This document shows, piece by piece, positions 35,647-44,587 of a stretch of DNA of 64,000 bases. This DNA is from Flavobacterium phycosphaerae (lineage in GTDB: Bacteria > Bacteroidota > Bacteroidia > Flavobacteriales > Flavobacteriaceae). The stretch covers positions 1,394,501 through 1,458,500 of the forward strand of contig NZ_JAAATZ010000001.1 in the NCBI RefSeq assembly GCF_010119235.1, in the 5' to 3' direction. Each line of letters starts with the position of its first letter. Position 1 is the stretch's first letter. The position numbers were made by a program, and so were the translations under genes. The notes under the pieces were generated by a model, which saw nothing but the letters and a program-made list of their open reading frames with translations, was not told where the DNA came from and ran no database searches.

Positions 35647-36387
35647 TTATTTAATTTGTTCACTTGTCTTTCCAAATCTTCGTTCTCTTTTTTGATAGCT
35701 GATAATGGCTTCATATAAATCGTCTTCTTTAAAATCGGGCCACAATACATCGGTAAAATAAAATTCTGCATAGGCTATCTGCCATAACAAAAAATTACTG
35801 ATTCGGTGCTCGCCACTGGTTCTAATCACTAAATCTACATCGGGTAAATTGTGCGTGTAAAGATGCTGATTAATAATTGATTCATCAAGCGTGTCTATCG
35901 AAATTATATTATTTTTAACTTTATCACTTATAATTTTAACAGCATTTAACAATTCCTCTCTGGAGCCATAGCTCAACGCCAAAGTAAGAGTCATTCTGCT
36001 GTTGTTTTTTGTCTTTTCCATCACGGCCAAAAGTTCTTTTTTGGCTTTTGCAGGAAGCAAATCTATATTGCCGATGCAGTTCAGTCGGATGTTGTTTTTG
36101 GCTAAAGTCTCCAGCTCATTTTTTAAAGATGAAATTAAAAGGCGCATCAAGGTATCGACTTCTAATTTAGGACGGTTCCAATTTTCAGTAGAAAAAGCAT
36201 AAAGCGTGAGGTTCTCGATGCCCAATTTGGCACAGGCTTCAACCGTAATTCTAACCGATTTGGTGCCGTTTTCGTGACCAAAGGCTCTTAAGAGACCTTT
36301 TTGTTTGGCCCATCTTCCGTTGCCATCCATGATAATGGCTAGGTGTTTGGGTAAATTGTCTTTATTTATAGTATCGAGTAAATTCAT
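35647..36387 (-). CDS. uppS: Isoprenyl transferase (undecaprenyl diphosphate synthase)
   Basis: A 246-residue cis-prenyltransferase making the C55 lipid carrier for cell wall and polysaccharides. The catalytic start motif HLAIIMDGNGRWAKQKGL contains the Mg-binding Asp, followed by AFGHENGTKSVR, and the C-terminal IRTSGEHRISNFLLWQIAYAE is characteristic. It lies 3 bases behind the DUF6089 gene and immediately ahead of bamA. Confidence 0.96.
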   Translation of the reverse strand: MNLLDTINKDNLPKHLAIIMDGNGRWAKQKGLLRAFGHENGTKSVRITVEACAKLGIENLTLYAFSTENWNRPKLEVDTLMRLLISSLKNELETLAKNNIRLNCIGNIDLLPAKAKKELLAVMEKTKNNSRMTLTLALSYGSREELLNAVKIISDKVKNNIISIDTLDESIINQHLYTHNLPDVDLVIRTSGEHRISNFLLWQIAYAEFYFTDVLWPDFKEDDLYEAIISYQKRERRFGKTSEQIK

Positions 36388-36390
36388 TTT

Positions 36391-37077
36391 TTAATCTGCG
36401 CAATAACATGGCTTGTCTCCAAAAGTATACGTTAGGGTAAACCCTGTGAATACATACCAGTCTTTGCTGTTTACATTGCCAAATTTCAATGGCGCTAAAT
36501 TTTCGTTTTTAGGCAAACTGCCATCCAGATTATCCGTGAAAGTATATCGAGCCCCCACTTCAAGTCCGAGAATAAAGTTTTCTAAAATATTCGTTTTAAC
36601 ACCCACCGTCATTGGAATGGCTATTTTGCTTGAAGTGTAGTCTTTTTTGGTGTTGCCGCCAATGACATACAACTCATCATAAATAAAATAGGCAAGCCCC
36701 GAATAAACATAAGGCGTTATCTTTCTTTTTAATACTTCGTGCAGGTTAAAATCGAAAAAATCAAATTCTAATCCGGCCGAAAGTTCTTTTATGCTATTTT
36801 TAAATTTGTAGCCTCTTAAATACCTTCCCGGAATTTCAGAATCTAAATCGTTGCCTGATATAGTAGACTGCGTATAGGAAAATCTCCAAGAATGCCTCGG
36901 GCTTCTGTTCCATTTGTATAAAATACCAAAGGCCAATTCGTTGGGAGAAACATAATTGGTTTTACCCACGTCTCCAATATAATTACTGCCACCCAAGAAT
37001 ACCCCGATTTCATGAATTTGGGCATTCGAAATAGTATGGAAAATCAAACAAAAAAATAAAACTAAAACCTTTTTCAT
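36391..37077 (-). CDS. DUF6089 family outer-membrane-type protein
   Basis: Start set at 37077 so that MKKVLVLFFCLIFHTISNAQ is the signal peptide. The mature part (IHEIGVFLGGSNYIGDVG, SYTQSTISGNDLDSE, YVFTGFTLTYTFG) shows alternating strands of a small beta-barrel protein and fits DUF6089. Its place beside uppS and bamA suggests an envelope function, but none is known. A -7 element lies just upstream, so this gene may begin the uppS-bamA-ompH transcript. Confidence 0.82.
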   Translation of the reverse strand: MKKVLVLFFCLIFHTISNAQIHEIGVFLGGSNYIGDVGKTNYVSPNELAFGILYKWNRSPRHSWRFSYTQSTISGNDLDSEIPGRYLRGYKFKNSIKELSAGLEFDFFDFNLHEVLKRKITPYVYSGLAYFIYDELYVIGGNTKKDYTSSKIAIPMTVGVKTNILENFILGLEVGARYTFTDNLDGSLPKNENLAPLKFGNVNSKDWYVFTGFTLTYTFGDKPCYCAD

Positions 37078-37095
37078 CAAATTGAAAATAGCGTG

Positions 37096-37103
37096 CAAAT
37101 ATA
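37096..37103 (-). promoter_or_regulatory. Putative -7 element for the DUF6089-uppS-bamA-ompH unit
   Basis: Reads TATATTTG on the minus strand, 18 bases upstream of the ATG at 37077. No matching TTG was seen further upstream. Confidence 0.4.
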
Positions 37104-37192
37104 ATAATTCTCAGTACTTATATAACATGAAATCAGGATTTCTGCTAAATAAAATAACGTACTGACAATTACAGCTCTTGGCACGGATTATA

Positions 37193-37214
37193 TTCTAAAA
37201 CGATTTTTTTAGAA
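37193..37214 (-). terminator. Weak hairpin after the NAD kinase gene
   Basis: TTCTAAAA (37193-37200) and TTTTAGAA (37207-37214) form an 8-bp AT-rich stem. Without a clear T run this may only attenuate. Confidence 0.3.
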
Positions 37215-37242
37215 TTGTAGTATAATTTGAAATGATTTTTTT

Positions 37243-38124
37243 CTAATTTCTCTTGTCTTCTCCCCACAGCAGTTTGTTGCGAAGGGTTTTCAGGAAAGTT
37301 TCTTCGGGAATTTCCACCATGTTAATATTGAAAGGGGTCTTTTTGATTTTTAATTCCGAATGATTGCTAATGTAGGTAATTCTCGAGTCTAAAGAAACCA
37401 AGTATTGCTCTTCTCTGCCCGAAACCTTGAGGCGTATTTCGGTATTGTCAGGAATTACCAGCGGTCGTGCCGTAAGATTATGCGGTGCAATAGGGGTTAC
37501 TATCAGGGCTTTTACGTCGGGAGTTAAGATAGGGCCGCCACAACTCATAGAATAACCGGTTGAGCCGGTTGGCGTAGAAATAATCAAACCATCCGCCCAG
37601 TAGGAATTCAGGTATTCATCATTCAAATAGGTTTCGATAGTAATCATCGAGGTAGTGTCTTTTCGATTGATGGATATTTCATTCATGGCAAAGTTAATCT
37701 CGATTTTAGATTCTGCCGGCGAACAGTCCATTGTCAACAGGGTTCTTTCGGAAATGGTGTATTTTTTTTCTAAGACGAGCTGTAAAAACGATTCGATGTT
37801 TTCTTTTTGCACTTTGGCCAAAAATCCTAATCGTCCGGCATTAACGCCCAAGATCGGAATGCCCGAATCGCGAACAAAAGTAGTAGCTCGCAAAATGGTT
37901 CCGTCACCACCAATACTAATAAGAAGGTCAAAACTGTTGTTCAAATCGGCATAAGAAGCAAAAGTGTTGTATTTTTTTTCGATTATTTTTTCTTCATACA
38001 ATATCTCCAAAAACTTTTCTTCAATAACCAATTCGACATTATTCCTGTTGAAAAAAACAAAAATATCCTTGATAATCGGTCGGGTGTCGTTTTGGTAATA
38101 TTGTCCGAAGATGGCAATTTTCAT
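37243..38124 (-). CDS. nadK: NAD kinase
   Basis: A 293-residue enzyme phosphorylating NAD to NADP. The signature ISIGGDGTILRATTF carries the GGDG motif, and the NE/D-type region FAMNEISINRKDT and ISTPTGSTGYSMSCGGP are all present. It begins 3 bases after the CBS-protein gene and is co-transcribed with it; the next gene follows after 165 bases with a hairpin and a possible promoter between. Confidence 0.95.
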   Translation of the reverse strand: MKIAIFGQYYQNDTRPIIKDIFVFFNRNNVELVIEEKFLEILYEEKIIEKKYNTFASYADLNNSFDLLISIGGDGTILRATTFVRDSGIPILGVNAGRLGFLAKVQKENIESFLQLVLEKKYTISERTLLTMDCSPAESKIEINFAMNEISINRKDTTSMITIETYLNDEYLNSYWADGLIISTPTGSTGYSMSCGGPILTPDVKALIVTPIAPHNLTARPLVIPDNTEIRLKVSGREEQYLVSLDSRITYISNHSELKIKKTPFNINMVEIPEETFLKTLRNKLLWGEDKRN

Positions 38125-38127
38125 ATG

Positions 38128-38787
38128 TTACATATTAAGGTATTTATCCAAATATTCCGAACGTTCTTTCAGCGTGTTTAAATAATTGTCTTCGTGGTGT
38201 TCCGAAATAATTTCGTAGTTGTATCGACGGAACGTTTGAATAATTTCATTTAGTGAACCCAAGGTTACTTTGATGGTTACTTGTACTTTTTCCGCATCCG
38301 CCTCCGAAACAAAAACACCCAGCAATTTGCCGTTGTTGCTTTCTACAATTTGCGTAATCTGACTCATCGAATAATCAGCGGTGGGTTTCTCGACCACAAT
38401 GATGCCTCCGGTTTCTTTTAAGAAAGGGGTCTCGTTTAAAAATTTAATGATATCCGTAATCTCATAATAACCGATGTACTTGTTGGTCTCGTCTAAAATC
38501 GGAACCAAATTGGCATTGTTTCGAGCAAAAACTTCCAGCACATCCAGCCAAGTCATGGTGTTTCTAACAAAAAAACCTTCCATAGCATAACGGTAATCGG
38601 TCATGGTTTTCTGAAATTCAAAAGTCTCCGCATCCACAGCCGAAACACAACCCATAAAGACCTCATTGTCTAAAATAGGGAAGTGCGAAAAGGTGCTCTC
38701 TGCAAAAAAATCCTGAATGTCAGCCACTGATTCTGTAGCTGAAAAGGGTTTAAAATCGTTGTTGATATAATCGGAAAGTAATCTCAT
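38128..38787 (-). CDS. CBS-domain protein
   Basis: A 219-residue protein with a pair of CBS motifs in the first 130 residues (FSHFPILDNEVFMGCVSAVDAE and NANLVPILDETNKYIGYYEITDI). A C-terminal ACT-like or ferredoxin-like part follows (GGIIVVEKPTADYSMSQITQIVESN). CBS pairs usually bind adenosyl ligands as regulators. It lies directly ahead of NAD kinase and divergent from pdxJ, an arrangement I recall from other flavobacteria. The specific function is unknown. Confidence 0.85.
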   Translation of the reverse strand: MRLLSDYINNDFKPFSATESVADIQDFFAESTFSHFPILDNEVFMGCVSAVDAETFEFQKTMTDYRYAMEGFFVRNTMTWLDVLEVFARNNANLVPILDETNKYIGYYEITDIIKFLNETPFLKETGGIIVVEKPTADYSMSQITQIVESNNGKLLGVFVSEADAEKVQVTIKVTLGSLNEIIQTFRRYNYEIISEHHEDNYLNTLKERSEYLDKYLNM

Positions 38788-38854
38788 TTATTCTTTTCTT
38801 TTAGCGACTGCAAAATAATCAAATTTTGGGACATGCCGACTTAGTTTTACTTTG

Positions 38855-38862
38855 TATTTTTG
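38855..38862 (+). promoter_or_regulatory. Putative -7 element for pdxJ
   Basis: TATTTTTG matches TAnnTTTG, 40 bases before the ATG at 38903. A TTG at 38826-38828 is somewhat too far upstream. Confidence 0.35.
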
Positions 38863-38902
38863 TAATCAAATTTTTTAAAAGGAATCCCAATTCGAGACCG
38901 TC

Positions 38903-39616
38903 ATGACAAAATTAAGTGTAAACATCAATAAAATAGCCACTTTACGGAATGCCCGCGGCGGTAATGTGCCTGATTTATTACAGGTAGCCAAAGACATACA
39001 GCGCTTCGGAGCCCAAGGCATTACCATTCACCCCAGACCGGATGAAAGACACATTCGTTACCAAGATGCGCGCGATTTAAAACCCATTGTCTACACCGAG
39101 TTTAATATCGAAGGCAATCCGCAGCATAACTTTATCGATTTGGTTTTGGAATGCAAACCCGAACAAGTGACTTTGGTTCCCGATGCGATTGGAGCCATCA
39201 CTTCCTCTGCAGGATGGGACACCATTAAGTTCCAAGACTATTTAACCGATGTGATTGCCGAGTTTAAACGCAACGGCATTCGCACTTCCATCTTTGTTGA
39301 CCCGATTTTGACTATGATTGAAGGAGCCAAGAAAACCGGTACCGACCGAATTGAATTATACACCGAAGAATTTGCCCATCAATACGGTTTGGGAAACAAA
39401 GCCGGAATCGAGCCCTATGTAAAAGCCGCCGTGCTGGCCAATGAATTGGAGTTAGGCATCAACGCCGGACACGATTTGAGTTTGGATAACATCAAGTTCT
39501 TCAAAGAAAACATCCCCGGATTGTTAGAAGTTTCCATAGGACACGCCCTAATTTCCGAAGCCTTATACCTAGGTTTAGACAATGTAGTAAACATGTATCT
39601 ACAACGATTAAAATAA
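38903..39616 (+). CDS. pdxJ: Pyridoxine 5'-phosphate synthase
   Basis: A 237-residue TIM-barrel enzyme condensing 1-deoxyxylulose phosphate with aminoacetone phosphate to form vitamin B6. Seen: [34 protein letters not shown] with the active-site His, FNIEGNP, VTLVPD and AGHDLSLDN. It is divergently placed from the CBS/NAD kinase unit and followed by an alpha/beta hydrolase gene after 41 bases. Confidence 0.96.
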   Translation: MTKLSVNINKIATLRNARGGNVPDLLQVAKDIQRFGAQGITIHPRPDERHIRYQDARDLKPIVYTEFNIEGNPQHNFIDLVLECKPEQVTLVPDAIGAITSSAGWDTIKFQDYLTDVIAEFKRNGIRTSIFVDPILTMIEGAKKTGTDRIELYTEEFAHQYGLGNKAGIEPYVKAAVLANELELGINAGHDLSLDNIKFFKENIPGLLEVSIGHALISEALYLGLDNVVNMYLQRLK

Positions 39617-39657
39617 ATCCCAAATCCTTAATCCTAATTCCTAAATCCTAAATCAAC

Positions 39658-40419
39658 ATGTTGTACTCCAGAATAGAAGGCGAAGGCAAACCACTGATCA
39701 TCATCCACGGGTTTCTCGGTATGAGTGACAACTGGAAATCGTTTGGTTCGCTCTACGCTGCTGAAGGGTTTCAGGTGCACCTGCTCGACTTGCGCAATCA
39801 CGGACGCAGTTTTCACTCGGAAGATTTTAGTTATTCAGTGATGGCTAATGATTTGTTGGAGTATTGCCAGCATCATAATTTAAAGGATATAGCCCTAATC
39901 GGTCATTCAATGGGTGGTAAAGTAGCTATGCTTTTTGCTACAACTTATCCCGAATTAGTAGAAAAATTAATCGTTGCCGATATTGGCCCGAAATATTATG
40001 CCCCGCACCATCAGGACATTTTAGCTGGGTTGAATGCCGTTGACTTTTCGACTAAACCCGACAGAGCACAAGTAGAAGAAACACTCTATCCGTTTATTCC
40101 CGACTTCGGTACCCGACAGTTTTTAATGAAAAATCTCTATTGGGTTGAGCCCGGGCAATTGGCCTTCCGATTCAACCTTCCGGTTTTCAATGCTAAAATT
40201 GAAACCATCGGTGAGGTGCTGCCCCAAGGAAATACTTTTACTAAACCAACAATGTTCATTCGAGGCGGTAATTCGCGCTATATTTTAGATACCGATGTGC
40301 CCGAAATCAAAACGCATTTTCCTAACTTTGAATTAGCAACGATTCCCAATGTGGGCCATTGGTTGCATGCCGAGAATCCGAAAGCTTTTTTTGAAGCAAC
40401 CATTCAATTTTTAAAATAA
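39658..40419 (+). CDS. Alpha/beta hydrolase (YbfF-like esterase)
   Basis: A 253-residue alpha/beta-hydrolase fold protein. The oxyanion region IIIHGFLGMSDNW, the nucleophile elbow IGHSMGGKVAM and the C-terminal catalytic His in NVGHWLHAENP are clear. It is similar to the E. coli YbfF-type esterases; the natural substrate is unknown. The leader just upstream (39617-39657) is a degenerate CCTAAATCC-type repeat with almost no G. Confidence 0.9.
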   Translation: MLYSRIEGEGKPLIIIHGFLGMSDNWKSFGSLYAAEGFQVHLLDLRNHGRSFHSEDFSYSVMANDLLEYCQHHNLKDIALIGHSMGGKVAMLFATTYPELVEKLIVADIGPKYYAPHHQDILAGLNAVDFSTKPDRAQVEETLYPFIPDFGTRQFLMKNLYWVEPGQLAFRFNLPVFNAKIETIGEVLPQGNTFTKPTMFIRGGNSRYILDTDVPEIKTHFPNFELATIPNVGHWLHAENPKAFFEATIQFLK

Positions 40420-40424
40420 GAACT

Positions 40425-40769
40425 ATGAAACTACTCATTAGAATATTAATTACCGCACTTTTGGTCATGGCTATTGCTTACCTTATGAAAGGGGTATATG
40501 TCAAAGAATTCACCACCGCTTTAACGGTAGCTATCGTTTTAGGGTTGCTTAACTTTTTTGTAAAACCCGTTTTGGTGTTGTTCACGCTGCCGGTAACCTT
40601 CTTTACGCTGGGCTTGTTTTTATTGGTGATTAACGCCATTATCATCATGCTTTGCGACTATTTTATTGTTGAATTCAGTGTCAATTCGTTCTGGACAGCA
40701 ATGCTCTTCAGTATCATTTTATCGCTTTCACAATCATTGGTTTACCAAATCACCGGCGAGGCAAAATAA
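40425..40769 (+). CDS. Small four-helix membrane protein, phage-holin-family annotation type
   Basis: A 114-residue, highly hydrophobic protein with four membrane segments. It matches the widespread Mycobacteriophage D29-like holin / DUF360-type family (FVKPVLVLFTLPVTFFTLGLF). Despite the usual name, nothing phage-like is nearby, and housekeeping members of this family are common on chromosomes. It starts 5 bases after the hydrolase and is probably co-transcribed. The function is unknown. Confidence 0.8.
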   Translation: MKLLIRILITALLVMAIAYLMKGVYVKEFTTALTVAIVLGLLNFFVKPVLVLFTLPVTFFTLGLFLLVINAIIIMLCDYFIVEFSVNSFWTAMLFSIILSLSQSLVYQITGEAK

Positions 40770-40794
40770 AACTTTAGAAATCAATAAAATAAAA

Positions 40795-40825
40795 TTGCTT
40801 GGGTTGTAGAAATGTTATAATTTTG
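40795..40825 (+). promoter_or_regulatory. Promoter of the trigger factor gene
   Basis: TTG at 40795-40797 and TAATTTTG at 40818-40825 are separated by 20 bases, the standard flavobacterial arrangement. The ATG at 40859 is 33 bases on. The -7 box lies inside the inverted repeat at 40799-40833. Confidence 0.65.
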
Positions 40826-40833
40826 CAACCCAA
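40799..40833. promoter_or_regulatory. Inverted repeat spanning the trigger factor promoter (possible operator)
   Basis: TTGGGTTG (40799-40806) and CAACCCAA (40826-40833) are perfect inverted copies with 19 bases between. They bracket the promoter spacer and the -7 element. Confidence 0.45.
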
Positions 40834-40858
40834 TTTTAGTATGTAAAAAACACAAGAA

Positions 40859-42187
40859 ATGAACATCACAAGAAATAATGTAGACGCCTTAAATGCAGTA
40901 GTTACTGTAGAAGTGTCAAAATCGGATTACGCAGAAAAAGTAGAGAAAGTTTTAGCAGATTACCGTAAAAATGCTGCAATACCGGGATTCAGAAAAGGAG
41001 CCGTGCCGATGAGTTTAATCCACAAACAATATGGTAAAGCCGTTTTGTTGGATGAAGTAAACAAATTGTTACAAGACAATTTAAACAACTATTTAGTAGA
41101 AGAAAAATTAGATATCCTTGGAAACCCGCTACCAAAAGTAACCGAAGATTTCAACTGGGATGTAGAAGATTATAAATTCGAGTTCGAATTAGGTTTGGCG
41201 CCTGATTTCAGCATTGACCTTGCGGCTAAAAACAGTTTGGTACAATACAAAATCGTTGCCGATGATAAAATGTTAGACGATCAAGTGGCGCGTATCCAAA
41301 AACAATACGGAAAGTTAATCGCTAAAGATACGGTTGAAGAAGGAAACGATGTGTCAGGAATTTTTGCCAACGAAGAAAAAGGCATCAACAACAGAACCAC
41401 TTTATCGTTAGACGTATTCAAAGACAAAAAAACGGCGAAAGCTTTCATCGGTAAAAAAGTAGGTGATGTAGTTACGTTAAAAACCAAAGGCTTGTTTGAT
41501 GATGATCACAAGTTGATGGACTTCCTTGCCGTTGGTCACGATGACGTACATGGGTTGGATATTGAAGTAACCTTTACTATTGACGAAGTAGTAGGTCATG
41601 AATTGGCGACTTTAGACCAAGAATTATTCGATAAATTATTCGGGCCAAAAGTAATCACTTCGGTAGCCGAGTTGAAAGCCAAAATCAAAGAAGACGCGGA
41701 GAAACAATTTGCACAACAAGCGGATCAAAAATTCTTAAACGATGTGACCGAGTTCTTAATCGCTAACACCAAATTTGATTTGCCGGCAGCATTCCTTAAA
41801 AAATGGATTCAGTCAGCAGGGGAAAACCCATTAACCGCTGAAGAAGCTGAAGCAGAATACACCAAATCGGAAAATGGATTGCGTTACCAATTAATCGAAG
41901 GAAAAATCATTACGGAAAACGGATTGCAAATCACCTTTGATGACTTGAAAGCTTACACTACCGAGCTAATCAAAAAACAAATGGCACAATTCGGGCAAAT
42001 GGATCCTTCTGACGAAGATGTTCAGGGAATCGTTGCTCGTGTAATGTCAAACCAAGACGAAGTACGTCGTTTGTCAGAGCAGGTAATGAACGAAAAGATG
42101 TTAAACTTGTTTAAAGACAAAGTAAAAGCGAAGTCAAAAGAAGTTTCTTATGACGATTTCATCAAAGCAATGTACGGTGAGATTTAA
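40859..42187 (+). CDS. tig: Trigger factor
   Basis: A 442-residue ribosome-associated chaperone. The ribosome-binding signature is IPGFRKGAVPMSLIHKQYG near residues 40-58. The middle prolyl-isomerase region is divergent and lacks the usual FKBP consensus, as in other Bacteroidota members. The C-terminal helical arms follow (FDLPAAFLKKWI to the end). The protein catches nascent chains at the exit tunnel. clpP and clpX follow downstream, the classic gene order. Confidence 0.95.
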   Translation: MNITRNNVDALNAVVTVEVSKSDYAEKVEKVLADYRKNAAIPGFRKGAVPMSLIHKQYGKAVLLDEVNKLLQDNLNNYLVEEKLDILGNPLPKVTEDFNWDVEDYKFEFELGLAPDFSIDLAAKNSLVQYKIVADDKMLDDQVARIQKQYGKLIAKDTVEEGNDVSGIFANEEKGINNRTTLSLDVFKDKKTAKAFIGKKVGDVVTLKTKGLFDDDHKLMDFLAVGHDDVHGLDIEVTFTIDEVVGHELATLDQELFDKLFGPKVITSVAELKAKIKEDAEKQFAQQADQKFLNDVTEFLIANTKFDLPAAFLKKWIQSAGENPLTAEEAEAEYTKSENGLRYQLIEGKIITENGLQITFDDLKAYTTELIKKQMAQFGQMDPSDEDVQGIVARVMSNQDEVRRLSEQVMNEKMLNLFKDKVKAKSKEVSYDDFIKAMYGEI

Positions 42188-42207
42188 TTAGAAAATTAGT
42201 ATATTTG

Positions 42208-42245
42208 AGCGTCAAAGTCAAAAATGATTTTGGCGCTTTTTTATT
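42208..42245 (+). terminator. Terminator after trigger factor
   Basis: AGCGTCAAA (42208-42216) pairs with TTTGGCGCT (42229-42237), with one G-T pair, followed by a T-rich tract. Confidence 0.7.
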
Positions 42246-42340
42246 TTTTGCCACTATGTCAGGCATAATAATAAGGCACGAACTTTGACTTAACCAAAAC
42301 AGTATTATAAACGCATAACTTTTAACTTATAACTAGTAAA

Positions 42341-42997
42341 ATGGACTACGGAAAAGAATTTAAAAAATTTGCTACCAAAAAACACGGCGTAAACAGCATG
42401 TATTACGACAAAATCGTGAGTAGCATGACACCTTATATTATTGAAGAACGTCAATTGAATATCTCGCAATTAGATGTGTTTTCGCGTTTGATGATGGACA
42501 GAATCATCTTTATGGGAACCGGCGTTGACGATTATATGGCGAACATCATCCAAGCACAATTGTTGTTTTTGGAAAGTGTTGACGCTTCGAAAGACATCCA
42601 AATCTACATCAACTCTCCGGGCGGTAGCGTGTATGCCGGTTTAGGAATTTATGATACGATGCAGTATATTCGACCGGATGTAGCCACTATCTGTACCGGA
42701 ATGGCCGCTTCTATGGGAGCCGTTTTACTTTGTGCCGGAGCCGCCGGGAAACGTTCGGCATTACCGCATTCGAGAGTAATGATTCACCAACCTTCAGGAG
42801 GCGCACAAGGCGTTGCCACGGATATGGAAATCAACTTAAAAGAAATGTTGAAACTGAAAGACGAATTGTACCAAATCATTTCCCACCACTCAGGACAAAC
42901 GTTTGAAAAAGTACACAAAGACTCAGAACGCGATTACTGGATGATAGCCGACGAAGCTAAAGAGTACGGAATGATTGATGAAGTATTAAGAAGATAA
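42341..42997 (+). CDS. clpP: ATP-dependent Clp protease proteolytic subunit
   Basis: A 218-residue serine peptidase of the ClpP family. The catalytic triad is visible: Ser124 (GMAASMGAV), His149 (RVMIHQPSGG) and Asp198 (SERDYWM). QIYINSPGGSVYAGLGIYD is the oxyanion/strand region. It assembles into the tetradecameric chamber used by the ClpX encoded 85 bases downstream. Confidence 0.97.
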   Translation: MDYGKEFKKFATKKHGVNSMYYDKIVSSMTPYIIEERQLNISQLDVFSRLMMDRIIFMGTGVDDYMANIIQAQLLFLESVDASKDIQIYINSPGGSVYAGLGIYDTMQYIRPDVATICTGMAASMGAVLLCAGAAGKRSALPHSRVMIHQPSGGAQGVATDMEINLKEMLKLKDELYQIISHHSGQTFEKVHKDSERDYWMIADEAKEYGMIDEVLRR

Positions 42998-43082
42998 ATT
43001 TAGGTGTTGGTTGTTAGTTAATGGGTGTTGGCAAATAGGTCACTAACCAATAACTACCAACCGTTACCATCAACCAAATAAA

Positions 43083-44315
43083 ATGGCAAAACAAGTTTTA
43101 GAATGTTCCTTTTGTGGGAGAAAAAAGCCGGAAACCAATTTATTGATAGCCGGAATAAATGCGCATGTTTGTGATCGATGTATTGAGCAGGCACACGGAA
43201 TAGTCTTAGAAGAATTAAAAAGCTCAGGCGGGATGAAGCCTTCAGCAGATTTGGTATTGAAAAAGCCAAAAGAAATCAGAGCTTTCCTTGACCAATACGT
43301 TATCGGGCAAGAGCAAACCAAGAAAGTAATGTCGGTAGCCGTATACAATCACTACAAACGATTGATGCAGTTGCAACATGAAGAAGACGTAGAGATAGAA
43401 AAATCCAACATCATTATGGTGGGTCAAACCGGTACCGGAAAAACATTGGTGGCTAAAACCATAGCCCGTATGTTAGACGTTCCGTTGGCTATTGTGGATG
43501 CTACAGTACTAACAGAAGCCGGTTACGTGGGAGAAGATGTGGAAAGCATTTTGACCCGTTTGCTGCAAGCCGCCGATTATGATGTGCCCAAAGCGGAAAG
43601 AGGCATCGTCTTTATTGACGAAATTGACAAAATTGCCCGTAAAAGCGACAATCCGTCCATCACGCGTGATGTTTCAGGTGAAGGGGTACAACAGGCCTTG
43701 TTGAAATTATTGGAAGGTACGATGGTCAATGTTCCGCCAAAAGGAGGAAGAAAACATCCGGACCAAAAGTTTGTAGAAGTCAATACCAAAGACATCCTGT
43801 TTATTGCCGGTGGAGCTTTTGACGGTGTCGAAAGAATCATTTCCAAAAGACTGAACCGTCAGGCCGTAGGATACAGCACTTCTAAAAATACAGAAGGAAT
43901 TGACAAAGACAATTTGTTGCAATACATCATCCCGAAAGACATTAAAGACTTTGGGTTGATTCCGGAAATCATCGGTCGTTTACCGGTACTAACTCACATG
44001 GACCCGTTAGACAAAGCCACGCTAAGAGCTATCTTGACGGAGCCGAAAAACGCCTTAATCAAACAATATGAAAAGCTGTTCGGGATGGATGGCGTGAAGT
44101 TTACCATCACCGACGAGGCCTTAGATTATATTGTTGACAAAGCGTTAGAGTACAAACTCGGTGCCCGTGGTTTACGCTCGCTTTGCGAAGCCATACTAAC
44201 CGATGCCATGTACGATTTGCCAAGCTCAGAAGAAAAAGAACTGCACATCGACTTGGATTATACGCACGATGCGTTAACCAAAAATTTATTAAAACGACTG
44301 GAAATCGCTTCTTAA
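43083..44315 (+). CDS. clpX: ATP-dependent Clp protease ATP-binding subunit ClpX
   Basis: A 410-residue AAA+ unfoldase. The N-terminal zinc finger has Cys8, Cys11, Cys30 and Cys33. Walker A is GQTGTGKT (114-121), Walker [13 protein letters not shown], and the sensor and C-domain [13 protein letters not shown] is present. At the position of the ClpP-docking IGF loop of E. coli ClpX this protein has VGY (about 262-264). It delivers unfolded substrates to ClpP. Confidence 0.96.
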   Translation: MAKQVLECSFCGRKKPETNLLIAGINAHVCDRCIEQAHGIVLEELKSSGGMKPSADLVLKKPKEIRAFLDQYVIGQEQTKKVMSVAVYNHYKRLMQLQHEEDVEIEKSNIIMVGQTGTGKTLVAKTIARMLDVPLAIVDATVLTEAGYVGEDVESILTRLLQAADYDVPKAERGIVFIDEIDKIARKSDNPSITRDVSGEGVQQALLKLLEGTMVNVPPKGGRKHPDQKFVEVNTKDILFIAGGAFDGVERIISKRLNRQAVGYSTSKNTEGIDKDNLLQYIIPKDIKDFGLIPEIIGRLPVLTHMDPLDKATLRAILTEPKNALIKQYEKLFGMDGVKFTITDEALDYIVDKALEYKLGARGLRSLCEAILTDAMYDLPSSEEKELHIDLDYTHDALTKNLLKRLEIAS

Positions 44316-44337
44316 GCCCAACCGGTTGTAACCCATA

Positions 44338-44376
44338 AAAGGGAGTGTTTCTGTAAAGAAGCGCTCCCTTTTTTTA
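44338..44376 (+). terminator. Terminator after clpX
   Basis: AAAGGGAGTG pairs with CGCTCCCTTT (one T-G pair) across a longer loop and runs into a T tract. Confidence 0.7.
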
Positions 44377-44424
44377 ATAGCTCCTGATGAAAAAAGTAAT
44401 TCCTCAGCAGGAGTTTTCAAAATG

Positions 44425-44476
44425 ATGTACATCTTTTGCCTAAAACATGTACATCATTTGCCCGAAACATGTACAT
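44425..44476. repeat. Three ATGTACAT palindromes spaced exactly 22 bases apart
   Basis: ATGTACAT occurs at 44425-44432, 44447-44454 and 44469-44476. The bases between are also nearly repeated (TTTTGCCTAAAAC, ATTTGCCCGAAAC), giving 2.6 tandem copies of a 22-bp unit. It lies between the convergent clpX and TonB-dependent-receptor genes. Confidence 0.7.
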
Positions 44477-44550
44477 CTTTTAAGTGGTTGTTCCTTACCA
44501 ATTGATTTTATGGTCAGCAACATTTCGAATTAACTTACGGACTAAGCATA

Positions 44551-44577
44551 AAAAAAACCCTCAGCTGAGGGTTTTTT
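44551..44577. terminator. Bidirectional terminator downstream of the beta-barrel receptor
   Basis: ACCCTCAG / CTGAGGGT form a perfect stem with no loop bases beyond the palindrome centre, flanked by A and T runs on either side. Confidence 0.75.
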
Positions 44578-44587
44578 GGTTTACATC

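Noticed and set aside
40425..40769. Prophage remnant suggested by a holin-family name
   Set aside because: There are no other phage-like genes nearby, and this membrane family is common on chromosomes.
44381..44413. CTCCTG/CAGGAG inverted repeat between clpX and the ATGTACAT array
   Set aside because: Only a 6-bp stem with a 21-base loop, which is expected by chance.
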